This document shows, piece after piece, positions 43,881 through 53,688 of a stretch of 64,000 nt of DNA. The notes under the pieces are model-generated. The model saw only the letters and a program-made list of their open reading frames with translations. It had not been told where the DNA came from and ran no database searches. The stretch's first letter is position 1. Every line of letters starts with the position of its first letter. The translations under genes were made by a program, and so were the position numbers. Origin of the DNA: VXLM01 sp034421575 (GTDB taxonomy: Bacteria > Chloroflexota > Dehalococcoidia > Lucifugimonadales > VXLM01); the NCBI GenBank assembly GCA_034421575.1, contig DAOUKG010000032.1, forward strand, positions 1-64,000, written 5' to 3'.

Positions 43881-45263
43881 GTGCCGCTGAAAGATAGCCC
43901 CTCGACACAGGAACTGCGTAGCGCCGCCAACCGTCATGTTTGGCTGGACGATCACGACTGGAGCAAGGCGGAGGCGGACGGCGGGCCGATGGTCGCCGTC
44001 GAGGGCGACGGCGTCAGGGTGACGGACTCGGAGGGGCGGTCGTGGATCGACGTGACGGGCGGACAGGGGGCCGTCAACATAGGGTACGGTCGTGCCGAGA
44101 TAGGCGACATCGTCTACGAGCAGACTGCCGCCATCAACTACATGCCGCAGCGGTCTGCCATTCCCTCCACCATCGACCTCGTCCGCAAGCTGGCGGAGAT
44201 CACGCCGGGCACGCTGAGCCGCACGTTTCCCGTCAGCAGCGGGTCGGAGGCGAACGAGACGGCGATCAAGGTCGCGAGGGCGTACCACAAGCGGAACGGC
44301 GAATCAGGGCGCTACAAGATTATCAGCAGGTTCGGGTCGTATCACGGCGACCTGGGCCTCGTGCAGTGGCTCGGCTCGTCTCCAGACCACCGCAATGCCG
44401 ATTACGAACCGGCCTATCCGGGGATGGTGTACGCGCCTCAGCCGAACGTGTACCGGTGCGGCAAGGACGACATCACGCCGTCGGAGTGCGCGGTGCGCTC
44501 CGCGAAGGCGGTCGAGGAGCTCATCAAGTTCCATCAGCCGAGCACGGTGGCGGCGGTGATCGCCGAGCCGGTGACGAACGACGGGGTCGTTCCCGGGTCG
44601 GAATACTGGCCGATGCTCCGCGAGATATGCAACGAGTACGGCGTGGTGCTCATAGCCGACGAGGTGACGACCGGGCTGGGACGTACGGGCAAGATGTTCG
44701 GGGTAGACCACTGGGGGGTAGAGCCGGACATCATGACGATGGCGGGCGGGCTGAGCGGCGGATACATGCCCATCGGCGCGACCACGGCAACGACGGCGAT
44801 TGCGGACCGCTTCGCTGGGACGGACTCTTACTTCAGGCACGTCTTCACGTTCGCGGGACACCCGGTGGCGGCGGCGGTGGCGCTCAAGAGCATAGAGATT
44901 GTCGAGTCGGAGGGGTTGGTGGAGAATGCCGCGCAGACGGGAGAGTACCTCTTGGAGGCGCTCACGACGCTGATCGGCGACCATCCCATCGTCGGAGACG
45001 TTCGGGGGCTGGGGCTGCTCTGCGCCGTCGAGCTGGTGAGCGACCGCGCCACGAAGGCCGGGTTCGATCCTGAAATGCGGATGTCCGAGCGGATGACGGC
45101 CAAGTTCAGCGAACACGGTCTCATTCTTCCCGTTCGCGGGAACGTCATAGCGATAACGCCGCCACTTACGATCACGCGCGCCGAGATCGATGAGATCATG
45201 CACGGGATCGACCTCGCCCTGTGGGAGATCGAGGGCGAGTTGGGCATTGCGTCGATGGCCTGA
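43881..45263 (+). CDS. class III aminotransferase homologue lacking the PLP lysine
   Basis: 460 residues, clear class III (acetylornithine/GABA/beta-alanine-type) aminotransferase fold, paralogue of the next gene. PLP-binding Asp is kept (VVLIADEVTTGLGRTG), as are SSGSEANETAIK and GSYHGDLG. At the place of the Schiff-base lysine it reads MTMAGGLSGGYMPIG: Gly at residue 289, where the downstream paralogue has Lys 289. Codon GGC (44745-44747) cannot be a single-base miscall of AAG. GTG 43881 is chosen because it gives the same N-terminal length as the paralogue; a GTG at 43821 is possible. It may be a pseudoenzyme, perhaps a partner of the active copy. Confidence 0.85.
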   Translation: MPLKDSPSTQELRSAANRHVWLDDHDWSKAEADGGPMVAVEGDGVRVTDSEGRSWIDVTGGQGAVNIGYGRAEIGDIVYEQTAAINYMPQRSAIPSTIDLVRKLAEITPGTLSRTFPVSSGSEANETAIKVARAYHKRNGESGRYKIISRFGSYHGDLGLVQWLGSSPDHRNADYEPAYPGMVYAPQPNVYRCGKDDITPSECAVRSAKAVEELIKFHQPSTVAAVIAEPVTNDGVVPGSEYWPMLREICNEYGVVLIADEVTTGLGRTGKMFGVDHWGVEPDIMTMAGGLSGGYMPIGATTATTAIADRFAGTDSYFRHVFTFAGHPVAAAVALKSIEIVESEGLVENAAQTGEYLLEALTTLIGDHPIVGDVRGLGLLCAVELVSDRATKAGFDPEMRMSERMTAKFSEHGLILPVRGNVIAITPPLTITRAEIDEIMHGIDLALWEIEGELGIASMA

Positions 45264-45290
45264 AGGGTCTGGGAGGAACACGACAAGCCA

Positions 45291-46670
45291 ATGAACACTC
45301 TGTCGAAGACCGAAGAGCTACGCCGCGCCGCGCTCGACCACCTGTGGATGCACAACAGGGGCTGGATCGACATGGCCGAGCAGGGCGAGCCGGCCATCAT
45401 GGTCGAGGGCGACGGCATCCGGGTGAAGGACTCGGAGGGCCGCACGTGGATCGACCCGAACGGCGGGTACGTCTCGGTGAACGTCGGGTACGGGCGGAAG
45501 GAGATAGCCGAGGCCGCGCGCGAGCAGATGCGGAAGCTCTCGTTCCAGCCGCCGGGCGCGGCGACGGAGCCGCTCATCCGCGTCTCGGAGAAGATCGCGG
45601 AGATCGCGCCGGGGTCGATGGAGCGCGTCTACCCCGTCAACGGCGGTTCGGAGTCGACGGAGACGGCGATCAAGATCGCGAGGGCCTACCACAGGCGCAA
45701 CGGGGAGCCCGGCAGGTACAAGGTCATCAGCCGTCGCAACTCGTACCACGGCGCGACGGGCGGCGTGCTGGGTATGGCGGGGAGCGCGGCGGCGGACCGC
45801 TCCGACTACGAGCCGTTCTATCCCGGCATGATCTACGCCCCGCAGCCGAACCCGTACCGGTGCGAGTCGGGAGCGACGAATGCGTCGGACTCCGCGGTGT
45901 ACTGCGCTCAGCAGGTCGAGGAACTCATCATCGCTCACAATCCCGACACGATCGCGGCGTTCATCGGGGAGCCGATCGCGAGCAACGCGGGCAACGCCGT
46001 TCCGGGAGACGAGTACTGGCCGATGATCCGCGACATCTGCGACCGGTACGGCGTCCTGCTGGTGTCGGACGAGGTGATATGCGGGTACGGACGCTCGGGA
46101 GAGTGGTTCGGGATACAGAACTGGGACGTCGTCCCGGACGTGATGGGATCGGCCAAGGGCATCGTGAGCAGCTATCTCCCGTTTGCCGCCGCGGTCGCCA
46201 AGAAGGAGATCGCGGACGCCTTCGAGGGTGAGGACAACTACTTCCGCATGGCAAACAGCTTCGGAGGCCACCCGGTCGCCGCCGCCGCCGCGCTGAAGAA
46301 CCTTGAAATCATCGAGGAGGAGGGCCTCGTAGAGAACTCCAAGCGCATGGGCGAGTATTTCCGGTCGCAGCTCCGGGAGCTGCAGGACGACTACTCGTTC
46401 ATCGGCGACGTGCGCGGCATCGGACTGATGAACACCGTCGATATGGTCTCCGACCACGACACCAAGGCCGATTTCGACCCGGCGCTCCGGGTGCAGGACC
46501 GGCTCGGCGACAAGTTCTATGATCGGGGGATGATCCTGAGACCGACAGGACAGTTCCTGAACATCGCGCCGCCGCTCTGCGTGACAAGCGAGGACATAGA
46601 CGCGATAGTGAACATTTTGGATGACTCATTCCGTGAGCTAGTTGATGAGGTGCCGCAGCTAAAGGGGTAA
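45291..46670 (+). CDS. class III aminotransferase (PLP-dependent)
   Basis: 459 residues. Canonical class III features: GGSESTETAIKIARAY, RNSYHGATGG, LLVSDEVICGYGRSG (PLP Asp) and GSAKGIVSSYLPFAA with catalytic K289. These enzymes move an amino group between an omega-amine or amino acid and a 2-oxo acid. Closest type by pattern is the omega-amino acid:pyruvate/beta-alanine group, but the substrate is not deducible. It starts 27 bases after the stop of the Lys-less paralogue and the two share length and most motifs, so they arose by tandem duplication and may form a heteromer. Confidence 0.9.
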   Translation: MNTLSKTEELRRAALDHLWMHNRGWIDMAEQGEPAIMVEGDGIRVKDSEGRTWIDPNGGYVSVNVGYGRKEIAEAAREQMRKLSFQPPGAATEPLIRVSEKIAEIAPGSMERVYPVNGGSESTETAIKIARAYHRRNGEPGRYKVISRRNSYHGATGGVLGMAGSAAADRSDYEPFYPGMIYAPQPNPYRCESGATNASDSAVYCAQQVEELIIAHNPDTIAAFIGEPIASNAGNAVPGDEYWPMIRDICDRYGVLLVSDEVICGYGRSGEWFGIQNWDVVPDVMGSAKGIVSSYLPFAAAVAKKEIADAFEGEDNYFRMANSFGGHPVAAAAALKNLEIIEEEGLVENSKRMGEYFRSQLRELQDDYSFIGDVRGIGLMNTVDMVSDHDTKADFDPALRVQDRLGDKFYDRGMILRPTGQFLNIAPPLCVTSEDIDAIVNILDDSFRELVDEVPQLKG

Positions 46671-46716
46671 TGACGTATCGATAGATCTATAAGCCATAAG
46701 CTATGAGGGAGGAATT

Positions 46717-47409
46717 ATGACGAACCGTCGCAACAATCGAGGCGGGGGACGCAGGGAACGGGTGGCTATCTTCATTGACGGGAGCAATCTCTATCACAGC
46801 CTCCAGGAGAACTGCGGGCGATTCGACGTGGACTTCGCGGCGCTTGGGCAGAGGCTGACCGATGGCCGGGACCTGCTCCGCATCTACTACTACAATGTGC
46901 TCCGCGACGCGGATCGCGACCCGCAGGCGTACCAGGACCAGCAGAAGTTCCTGACGGCCCTCAACAACACTCCATACGTCGAGACGCGGCTGGGCACCTC
47001 GAAGATGCGGGGCCAGGTGGCGGTGGAGAAGGGTGTCGACATCATGGTCGCGACGGACCTGCTCAGGTTCGCGTGGGACGACCTCTATGACGTTGCGGTC
47101 CTCGTGAGCGGGGACGGCGACTTCGCGTATGCCGTGGAGACCGTCAAGAACATGGGCAAGCACGTTGAGGTCGCGGCGTTCACCGCCAACTTGTCACAGG
47201 AGCTTGCCGCCGTCGCGGACGAGCGTCACTTCTTCACGCCCGACTATTTTGCGGATATCTGGAGCAGGAGCCGTCGTGGTCCGCGTTTCTCACAGGGCCA
47301 ACATGGCAGGCGGGAACAGGATGGGGACCAGGCGTCGGAGGGTCAGCAGCGCTCGCACGGGGCGCGACGATTCCTCGACAGGTTTCGCGGCGGCAGGGGC
47401 GGTTCGTAG
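46717..47409 (+). CDS. NYN-domain (LabA/DUF88-like) putative ribonuclease
   Basis: 230 residues. NYN domain from about 16 to 175 with the conserved acids: D21 in AIFIDGSNLYH, D in EKGVDIMVATDLL and the SGDGDF motif near 128. These form the metal site of PIN/NYN ribonucleases. A basic, Arg/Gly/Gln-rich tail (about 185-230) may bind RNA. GAGGGAGG stands upstream of ATG 46717. No partner gene is evident. Confidence 0.88.
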   Translation: MTNRRNNRGGGRRERVAIFIDGSNLYHSLQENCGRFDVDFAALGQRLTDGRDLLRIYYYNVLRDADRDPQAYQDQQKFLTALNNTPYVETRLGTSKMRGQVAVEKGVDIMVATDLLRFAWDDLYDVAVLVSGDGDFAYAVETVKNMGKHVEVAAFTANLSQELAAVADERHFFTPDYFADIWSRSRRGPRFSQGQHGRREQDGDQASEGQQRSHGARRFLDRFRGGRGGS

Positions 47410-47462
47410 GGGGCGCCCGCCTGAGTCAACGTGGACGTGGGGAGGCCTTCGACAGCCTTCTA

Positions 47463-47735
47463 ATACCAATTCGTTTTGAATACACCGTGAATTGGGCGTG
47501 GGACAACCAACTCACCCGTCATTCCGGCGAAGGCCGGAATCCAGATCGTGGGTAGTGCAGAGAACCGTCAAAACCGTCTGGAAACGGTACTAATACCAGT
47601 TCCACATGGTTTTGACTGATCTATCGAAGCTCACCCTCACCCCCGTTCTGCAACGGGGCAGGCTCTAGCCCTCTCCCGCGACGGGAGAGGGGATAAGAGG
47701 GCCTTCGACAGGCTCAGGCCGAACGGGCTTTCTCG
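47463..47735. repeat. mosaic of dispersed repeats between NYN and malate synthase genes
   Basis: Contains TACCAATTCGTTTTGAATAC (inverse of the element at 50122 and 52060), the palindrome ATTCCGGCGAAGGCCGGAAT (47521-47540), CCCTCTCCCGCGACGGGAGAGG (47672-47693), and GCCTTCGACAGGCTCAGGCC (47702-47721). No gene in the 406-base gap. Confidence 0.75.
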
Positions 47736-47815
47736 TGGCCACACGCCCCCTGCACGGCCCAAAGCCCGGGGCGTGGCGCTGCTCAGGGTGAACGGACTCT
47801 TGTTGGAGTATCGTC

Positions 47816-49525
47816 CTAGAACGCGTCCTCGGCGGCGGCGATTTCCTCGAGGTCGGCGCGGCTGTATGAACCCATGCTCCTGAAGTCGAAGTCGGTGTAG
47901 TTCTTGACCCATCGCATGCCGATCCTGCCGGCCTTGCGGTACCGAACGTCGGCGGCGTCGTAGAGGCGCTGGTGGGACTCGTTGCCTTCCTCGACCTCCT
48001 CCTTCAGGAGGCGGAGGATGTCGTCGACCTCGTCGATGAAGAGTTGCTTGACGAGGGCAAAGTCATGGATCGTGCCGGTCTCGGTGTCTGCGGCGGCGTG
48101 GATGATGCGCTGGGCGATCTGGGCGGCGGACATGCGTCCGGTGGCAAGGTCTTCCATGAGCGGCCCATGAACTCCGGGCTTGCCGGCGAGGCTGTCGATG
48201 CCCTTGGCTCCCCGCCCGTTCAGCCATCCCTCGATGTACTCGATGACCATGCGGACGTTGCGACGGGTGCCCTCCACGGTGATCGGGCCTTCCGGCACGT
48301 CGATACGGACCGGGTAGTTGTCGGGGTTATGCGCCTCTGCGGGCGGCTCCCATCCTGTTGCGCGGAGCTTCTTGAACGGGTCTGCCGCCGTCTTCATGTG
48401 GAAAATGTGCGCCACCCAGCCGCGCAGGAACCCCTGGTTGGCCTCCCACTCCTTATCGGCCGTAATGGAGACGGCGGCGGCGGCGTTCACCTCGTCATCG
48501 CGTGAGGGCAGAGCGGTTGCCATGCCGCCGATGGGGACTGCGCCGTGCTTGAGGCAGATTGCTACGAGGCGTCGGAAGATCGTCGCGAGGAAGGGGGTCG
48601 TCTTGATGTCCACGCCGAAGCGGTCGGGCCACACCTGGTCCGGGTCGGCCATGATGTACTCGAAGATGCTGGCCTTGAAGTCCCACCGGGCGGCGTTCAG
48701 TCCCGCGGCGTAGGGGCCGAGCGCGTGGAGCATCTCCTCCATCTGGTAGGCGGCGGGCAGCGACTCGACGAGCGGTATCCCACGGATAACGTCCTCGTCA
48801 CCGAGACCCAGATGCTCCTTGCTGAAGTCGAAGAATTCCCGCCAGAAGCCCGCCTCCTCGGCGGACTCCATCTTGGGCAGGTAGAAGTAGAGGCCCTGCC
48901 CTCGCGCCATCTGCGCCCGGCCGGCATGGAACACGGTCAGGGAAGTGCCGAGGATGGCGGCGGAGACGGGCTGCCCGTCGATGGTCATCTCCGGCTCGTC
49001 GAGGTGGAGTCCCCGCTCGCGGTGCATGAAGAACGGGAGCTCGCCGTCCTGGATGGTGTAGTGGCGGTTCCTCGCCTCGTCGCGGTGCTCCAAGGTGCGC
49101 TCGACGGCGCCGAGACGGTTGCGGGCTGCGGTCACGGTGTCGACCAGCCGGTGTCCGGCGGCGTCCTCGTCGTCGTCGAGGTCGCCGACCGCGCGCTCGC
49201 CCTCCGGGCCGGGGTTCAGCGCGTTGATGAACATGTTGGTCACCGATGCCGGGCCGGTGATCTCGATGCCGGGTCGTCGAAGGTCCTCCGGCACGGGGGG
49301 CACGTTCCAGTCGGTGGTGTTGATCTCCGAGACGGGCGGGTGCGATGGCAGGACGCCGTCTTCAAGGGCGCGGCGGAGCACCTCTGCCCGCCTGGCGCGC
49401 AATTCGTGTACGCGACCTGCGAACTTGTCGTGCGCCGCGACAAAGTACTCCAGGAACTCGGAGGTGAATACCTCATCGGCCCCTTCGACGTTCGCGTATT
49501 GAACTCGCTCGCTCGTTTCGGACAC
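47816..49525 (-). CDS. aceB: malate synthase
   Basis: 569 residues, malate synthase A type, catalysing acetyl-CoA + glyoxylate to malate in the glyoxylate cycle. Diagnostic segments: ARWDFKASIFEYI, VPIGGMATALPSRDD, NQGFLRGWVAHIFHMKTA and NVRMVIEYIEGWLNGRGAKG. Length (about 530-570) fits the A form. GTG 49525 is the start, with GGAGGAG just before it. No isocitrate lyase gene is in the window, so glyoxylate must come from elsewhere. Flanked on both sides by repeat-rich gaps. Confidence 0.9.
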   Translation of the reverse strand: MSETSERVQYANVEGADEVFTSEFLEYFVAAHDKFAGRVHELRARRAEVLRRALEDGVLPSHPPVSEINTTDWNVPPVPEDLRRPGIEITGPASVTNMFINALNPGPEGERAVGDLDDDEDAAGHRLVDTVTAARNRLGAVERTLEHRDEARNRHYTIQDGELPFFMHRERGLHLDEPEMTIDGQPVSAAILGTSLTVFHAGRAQMARGQGLYFYLPKMESAEEAGFWREFFDFSKEHLGLGDEDVIRGIPLVESLPAAYQMEEMLHALGPYAAGLNAARWDFKASIFEYIMADPDQVWPDRFGVDIKTTPFLATIFRRLVAICLKHGAVPIGGMATALPSRDDEVNAAAAVSITADKEWEANQGFLRGWVAHIFHMKTAADPFKKLRATGWEPPAEAHNPDNYPVRIDVPEGPITVEGTRRNVRMVIEYIEGWLNGRGAKGIDSLAGKPGVHGPLMEDLATGRMSAAQIAQRIIHAAADTETGTIHDFALVKQLFIDEVDDILRLLKEEVEEGNESHQRLYDAADVRYRKAGRIGMRWVKNYTDFDFRSMGSYSRADLEEIAAAEDAF

Positions 49526-50273
49526 GTTCTCCTCCGGCTGCCGGGTCTTGAGTCAAGGCAACATGGTATCACAAGGCTCCAGCGCGGCTGTTTGGGGCGC
49601 GCCCCAACGGACGCGGGTGGGGATGAGAATCCCAGAATCGTGTGATGTGGCCTTCGGGGAATGGGTATACCATGTACCCATACCGCTAGTAAGCGTTACA
49701 AGCCGGAGCAGTCCCAATTGGGTGTGACGAAGCCGTATTCTCGCCAGATTGTGTTGGCATTTCCCGTCATTCCCGCGAAAGCGGGAACCAGAGATATACC
49801 CTCACCCTAGCCCTCTCCCGCGAACGGGAGAGGGGATTAGATTCCCGCTTTCGGAGGCCTTTGAATAACCGTCATACCGGCGAAGGCCGGTATCCAGAGG
49901 GGTGGGGTTGAGGTTCGGTAGCATTGGTGTTTCATGCCAAGGTCTTCCCGCACGGTGGGTTACGCAAAGGTCTTCTTTCGCGGGGATGATAGGTGGTGGG
50001 GCGGTATCGGGGAAGGGCAACCACAAGGGTTGCCCCTACGGGGGGTGACCGGGGATGGATTCCGGCCCCGTATCGTGGTACGGTCTGGCGTTCGTTCGCG
50101 GGGGTGACGGATTCACGGTGTATTCAAAACGAATTGGTATAAGTCTGCCGAGAGCGTTCGTGGTGAGCTCGTCGAACCATGAACGGGGTTGCCACCCTTC
50201 GACAGGCTCAGAGCTTGCCCCGTACTTGATACGGGGGCGAACGGGGTCCTTTTTCTAAGGGGAGGTTGGCACG
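49526..50273. repeat. repeat-rich leader 1 of the duplicated lipoprotein
   Basis: No gene in ~750 bases. Repeats include ATTCCCGCGAAAGCGGGAA (49769-49787), CCCTCTCCCGCGAACGGGAGAGGG (49811-49834), ATACCGGCGAAGGCCGGTAT (49874-49893), GATTCACGGTGTATTCAAAA (50110-50129), and the composite unit 50155-50212. Much of this order is repeated before the second lipoprotein (51795-52215). The part 49526-49700 next to malate synthase holds its upstream region; nothing else seen. Confidence 0.75.
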
Positions 50274-51740
50274 ATGGATAGACGATTGATGCTTCCGTTG
50301 ATGTCCGTCTTGACAGTCGTCGTGCTGGCCGCGTGCTCGGAGTCTCCGCCGCCGAGTCCCACTCCGACGGTCGCGCCCACTGTTGCCCCGACCTCGACGC
50401 CCGTGCCCACGCCCAGTCCGACGCCGGTTGTCCCATTCGAGGACAGCCTTTCGAGCGCGGACCTCGCCCGGTTCCAAGCGCTGCCTGAGGAGATTCAGGA
50501 GGCCCTGGTCGACGAGTCGCTGGAGAGTGGGAATGACGGCGCTCTCGTGTACCTGCGCGACATGCCGGACGATCCGGCGTCACTTTCTGACATACTCGAA
50601 CCGGAGACTCTGGCGTTATTAGACACTATCGACGAGCCGTACCGCCGTCAACTGCTGCTGGAGGGGTACCCCAATTCGACCGTCCAGCATTGGAGAAAGT
50701 CCTGGCTTTCGGGAAACATCACCGACCTCGAATACCGGTACGGCAACTTCGACCTGCTGGTCCGTGGGGTGCATCAGACGCTGACAGAGGACGGCCACCT
50801 GTTGCCGCCGTTGGAAGAGACCCTTTCGGCCTCCGCGCTCAGCAGATTCGAGTCCCTCGACCCGCCGATTCAGGCGTCGTTCCGGCTGTGGTGGGAGACC
50901 GAGCGTACGCTGTCGCTGGAGGAAGAAGTCGGCCGGTTTGAGGAAAGACTGCTCAATACCCCTACCGAGTTGCCGGATATCCGATCGCTGGGGCTAACCG
51001 AGGATTCAGAGGACCTTCTGGAGAAGGATGACGAACTGTGGAGCTATGTGCAGAGGACTGTGGCAACCGAGCTTGTCATTGAGCATGAGTGGGCATCCGA
51101 GGATGCCGACCGATTGCAGAAGACCATAGACGCCTACCGTGCGCCGGGAGGCAGGGAGGCCTTTGAACGAGGCCTGCGTCCGGGCGAATTACAGCCGTTC
51201 CTTGCGCTCATGGCGTGTCTGCCGTTTCAGGGGTGGTTCGTGCCGACCGAGTCGGTAATTCCGCAACCGTACCGCGGCGTGCATCCCGCCAGGCTCGTCT
51301 ACTACTGGCCCGAGCCGGAGGACGCCTTTTCAGACGCGGCGTTGGCGAACTTCAGACTTCTCGACGAGACGATGCGTGAGGCTTTCGAGGTGCGATGGTA
51401 CGGTCACGGGCTTCCCCATGCTACGCACTTCATGGCGTGCCTCGTGGCCGAGTGGGACCGGGGCTTGGCCGACACGCCGTTCACGTCGATGCCGGGGCCG
51501 GAGGTATTTCTCCCAGAGGACAAGCGCAAGTTCTACGACGAGCTGACAGACCATGAGAAGTGGGCAACCGAGCTAAACCTGGCGGCAGCCATCCTCAAGG
51601 GTGATGTCTGGTTCCACAGAAGCCGGTTCGGAGAGACCGAAACGGTCTCGACACTGGACTCGCCAGAGAATTTCCTTGAAGGACTGCGCTTCCAAGCCGT
51701 CGAGTGGCTTTGCGGCTTCCATGGTCCCGCCTGTCAGTAG
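50274..51740 (+). CDS. lipoprotein of unknown function, copy 1
   Basis: 488 residues. Signal peptide with lipobox LAAC (C21), then a Pro/Thr linker (about 24-52), then a ~430-residue helical globular domain that I do not recognise (ADLARFQALPEEIQEALVDE, RYRRQLL-like helices, WPEPEDAFSDAALANFRLL). A repeated theme of D/ESLS..ALxRFxxL suggests internal helical repeats. Start ATG 50274 follows AGGGGAGG. It is closely related throughout to the next gene, and their leaders are also duplicated. Exported and anchored outside the membrane. Confidence 0.85.
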   Translation: MDRRLMLPLMSVLTVVVLAACSESPPPSPTPTVAPTVAPTSTPVPTPSPTPVVPFEDSLSSADLARFQALPEEIQEALVDESLESGNDGALVYLRDMPDDPASLSDILEPETLALLDTIDEPYRRQLLLEGYPNSTVQHWRKSWLSGNITDLEYRYGNFDLLVRGVHQTLTEDGHLLPPLEETLSASALSRFESLDPPIQASFRLWWETERTLSLEEEVGRFEERLLNTPTELPDIRSLGLTEDSEDLLEKDDELWSYVQRTVATELVIEHEWASEDADRLQKTIDAYRAPGGREAFERGLRPGELQPFLALMACLPFQGWFVPTESVIPQPYRGVHPARLVYYWPEPEDAFSDAALANFRLLDETMREAFEVRWYGHGLPHATHFMACLVAEWDRGLADTPFTSMPGPEVFLPEDKRKFYDELTDHEKWATELNLAAAILKGDVWFHRSRFGETETVSTLDSPENFLEGLRFQAVEWLCGFHGPACQ

Positions 51741-51794
51741 GTCAAGTAGTATGCCGCCGCTGTGGTGGTAAGAGGGTGTCTAATGCCTAGTGAG

Positions 51795-52215
51795 TGTGAT
51801 GAGACCGTATTCTCGCCAGGTTGTGTTGACATTTCCCGTCATTCCCGCGAAAGCGGGAATCTAATCCCCTCTCCCGTTCGCGGGAGAGGGCTAGGGTGAG
51901 GGTATATCTCTGGATTCCCGCTTTCGCGGGAATGACAACTTGATCGGGGATAACTCAGTGAATTCCAAGAATGACAACACAACCTAATCGGGATTTCTGG
52001 ATTCCGGCCTTCGCCGGAATGACGGGTGGCTTGGTTGTGTCACGGACGATTCACGGTGTATTCAAAGTGAATTGGTATAATAAGTCTGCCGAGAGCGTTC
52101 GTGGTGAGCTTGTCGAACCATGAACGGGGTTGCCACCCTTCGACAGGCTCAGAGCTTGCCCCGTACTTGATACGGGGGTGAACGGGGTCCTTTTTACTAA
52201 GAGGAGGTTGGCACG
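51795..52215. repeat. repeat-rich leader 2 of the duplicated lipoprotein
   Basis: Parallels 49735-50273: CCGTATTCTCGCCAGGTTGT (51807 on), ATTCCCGCGAAAGCGGGAAT (51841), the inverse CCTCTCCCGTTCGCGGGAGA (51869), ATTCCCGCTTTCGCGGGAAT (51914), ATTCCGGCCTTCGCCGGAAT (52001), GATTCACGGTGTATTCAAAG (52049), and the composite unit 52097-52152. The last ~170 bases before the start codon are nearly identical to those before copy 1. Confidence 0.8.
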
Positions 52216-53688
52216 ATGGATAGACGATTGATGCTTCCGTTGATGTCCGTCTTGGCAGTAGTCGTGCTGGCCGCGTGCTCGGAGTCTCCGCCGCCGACTC
52301 CTGTGCCGACGGTCGTGCCCACCGTTGCCCCGACCTCGACGCCCGTGCCCACTCCCAGTCCGACGCCTGTCGTCCCGTTCGAGGAAAGCCTTTCGAGCGC
52401 GGACCTCGCCAGGTTCCAAGCGCTGCCTGTGGAGATTCAGGAAGCGCTGGTCGACGAGTCGCTGGAGAGTGGGAATGACGGCGCTCTCGTGTACCTGCGC
52501 GACATGCCGGACGATCCGGCTCCCCTGTCGGCGATTCTCGGACTGGATACCCAGACGCTATTGGACACCATCGGGGAGCCGTACCGCCGTCAACTGTTGC
52601 TGGAAGGGTACCCCAACTCGACCCTCCGGTATTTCAAAAAGCAGTGGCTGGCGGGAGAATTTTCCGACCTCGAGTACCAATATGGCGACTTCGCGTCGAT
52701 GATCGATGAGGTCCACAAGACGCTGTCGGTGGATGGCCACCTCTTGCCGCCGCTTGAGGAGACTCTATCGCCTGCCGCGCTGACGAGGTTTGAGTCCCTC
52801 GATCCGCTACTGCAGGACTCGTTCCGAATCGTCTGGGAAACTCGGCGGACGAAATCTCCGAGTGTTGACACGGACAGGCTGGAGCAAGACCTCCTCAATG
52901 TGCCGGCCAAATTGCCAGGTATTCAGGAGCTTGGCCTTTCAGATGCGGCGGTCAGGGTGCTTGAGCAGGAGCCGGCGATGAGGGACTATGCCCTTGGTTC
53001 GGTTGCCGCCGCCCTCGTGTTTGACCAAGAATGGGACAGCGAAGATACTGCTCGGTTGCAAGAGCGGATAGAAGCCTACGATGCGCCCGGAGGCAGGGAA
53101 GCACTTGCGCGCGGACTGCGACCGGGTGTAACCGACACATGGCATGCCGTAATATCATGCCAGCCTGCGGGGTGGGGGCCCATACCGCCGGACAACGTCG
53201 TTCCCAAGCCGTTTCGTGGAGTCCATCCCGCTCGGTTCATCTACTCCTGGCCTGCCCCTGAAGAGTCGCTGTCCGACGCGGCGTTGGCGAACTACAATCT
53301 CCTCGACGATACGATGCGCGAGGCTCTCGAACACTGGTGGTATGGCACCGGGCCGCTCCCTTTCAAGGCGCTAATCATGAGGTGCCTGATCGCCCAGTGG
53401 GACCGGGGCATAGCCAACACGCCATTCACCTCGATGCCGGGGCCCGATGTCTTTCTGCCCGAAGACAAGAGGGGCTTTTACGACGAACTTTCGGACTACG
53501 AGAAGGAAGTCACGGTACGAAGCTTGGCGCATGACATCCTGTTGGGAGAGGTCACTTTCCAGAGGAGCCAATTCAGAGAATACGAAACGGTTACGACATT
53601 CGACTCCACGCCTGAGGAGTTTCTTGAAGGGCTGCGCTTCTCAGCCGTCGAGTGGCTGTGCGGTTACCATCCACCCGCTTGCAGGTAG
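52216..53688 (+). CDS. lipoprotein of unknown function, copy 2
   Basis: 490 residues. Lipobox LAAC (C21), Pro/Thr linker and the same unrecognised helical domain as copy 1. The first ~120 residues and the segment around VHPARFIYSWPAPEESLSDA are most similar; the middle (about 190-300) has diverged. SD AAGAGGAGG precedes ATG. The duplication is older in the middle of the gene than in the leader, which suggests later homogenisation of the 5' part. No partner genes; the following DUF1800 gene is 173 bases away. Confidence 0.85.
   Translation: MDRRLMLPLMSVLAVVVLAACSESPPPTPVPTVVPTVAPTSTPVPTPSPTPVVPFEESLSSADLARFQALPVEIQEALVDESLESGNDGALVYLRDMPDDPAPLSAILGLDTQTLLDTIGEPYRRQLLLEGYPNSTLRYFKKQWLAGEFSDLEYQYGDFASMIDEVHKTLSVDGHLLPPLEETLSPAALTRFESLDPLLQDSFRIVWETRRTKSPSVDTDRLEQDLLNVPAKLPGIQELGLSDAAVRVLEQEPAMRDYALGSVAAALVFDQEWDSEDTARLQERIEAYDAPGGREALARGLRPGVTDTWHAVISCQPAGWGPIPPDNVVPKPFRGVHPARFIYSWPAPEESLSDAALANYNLLDDTMREALEHWWYGTGPLPFKALIMRCLIAQWDRGIANTPFTSMPGPDVFLPEDKRGFYDELSDYEKEVTVRSLAHDILLGEVTFQRSQFREYETVTTFDSTPEEFLEGLRFSAVEWLCGYHPPACR

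Noticed and set aside
45221..46231. 336-codon frame overlapping the second aminotransferase
   Set aside because: Arg/Gly-rich frame-shifted shadow of the aminotransferase with no family resemblance.
49760..49900. Closely spaced palindromes that might look like a CRISPR array
   Set aside because: The repeats differ from each other, are not evenly spaced and have no unique spacers of equal length; no cas genes are near.
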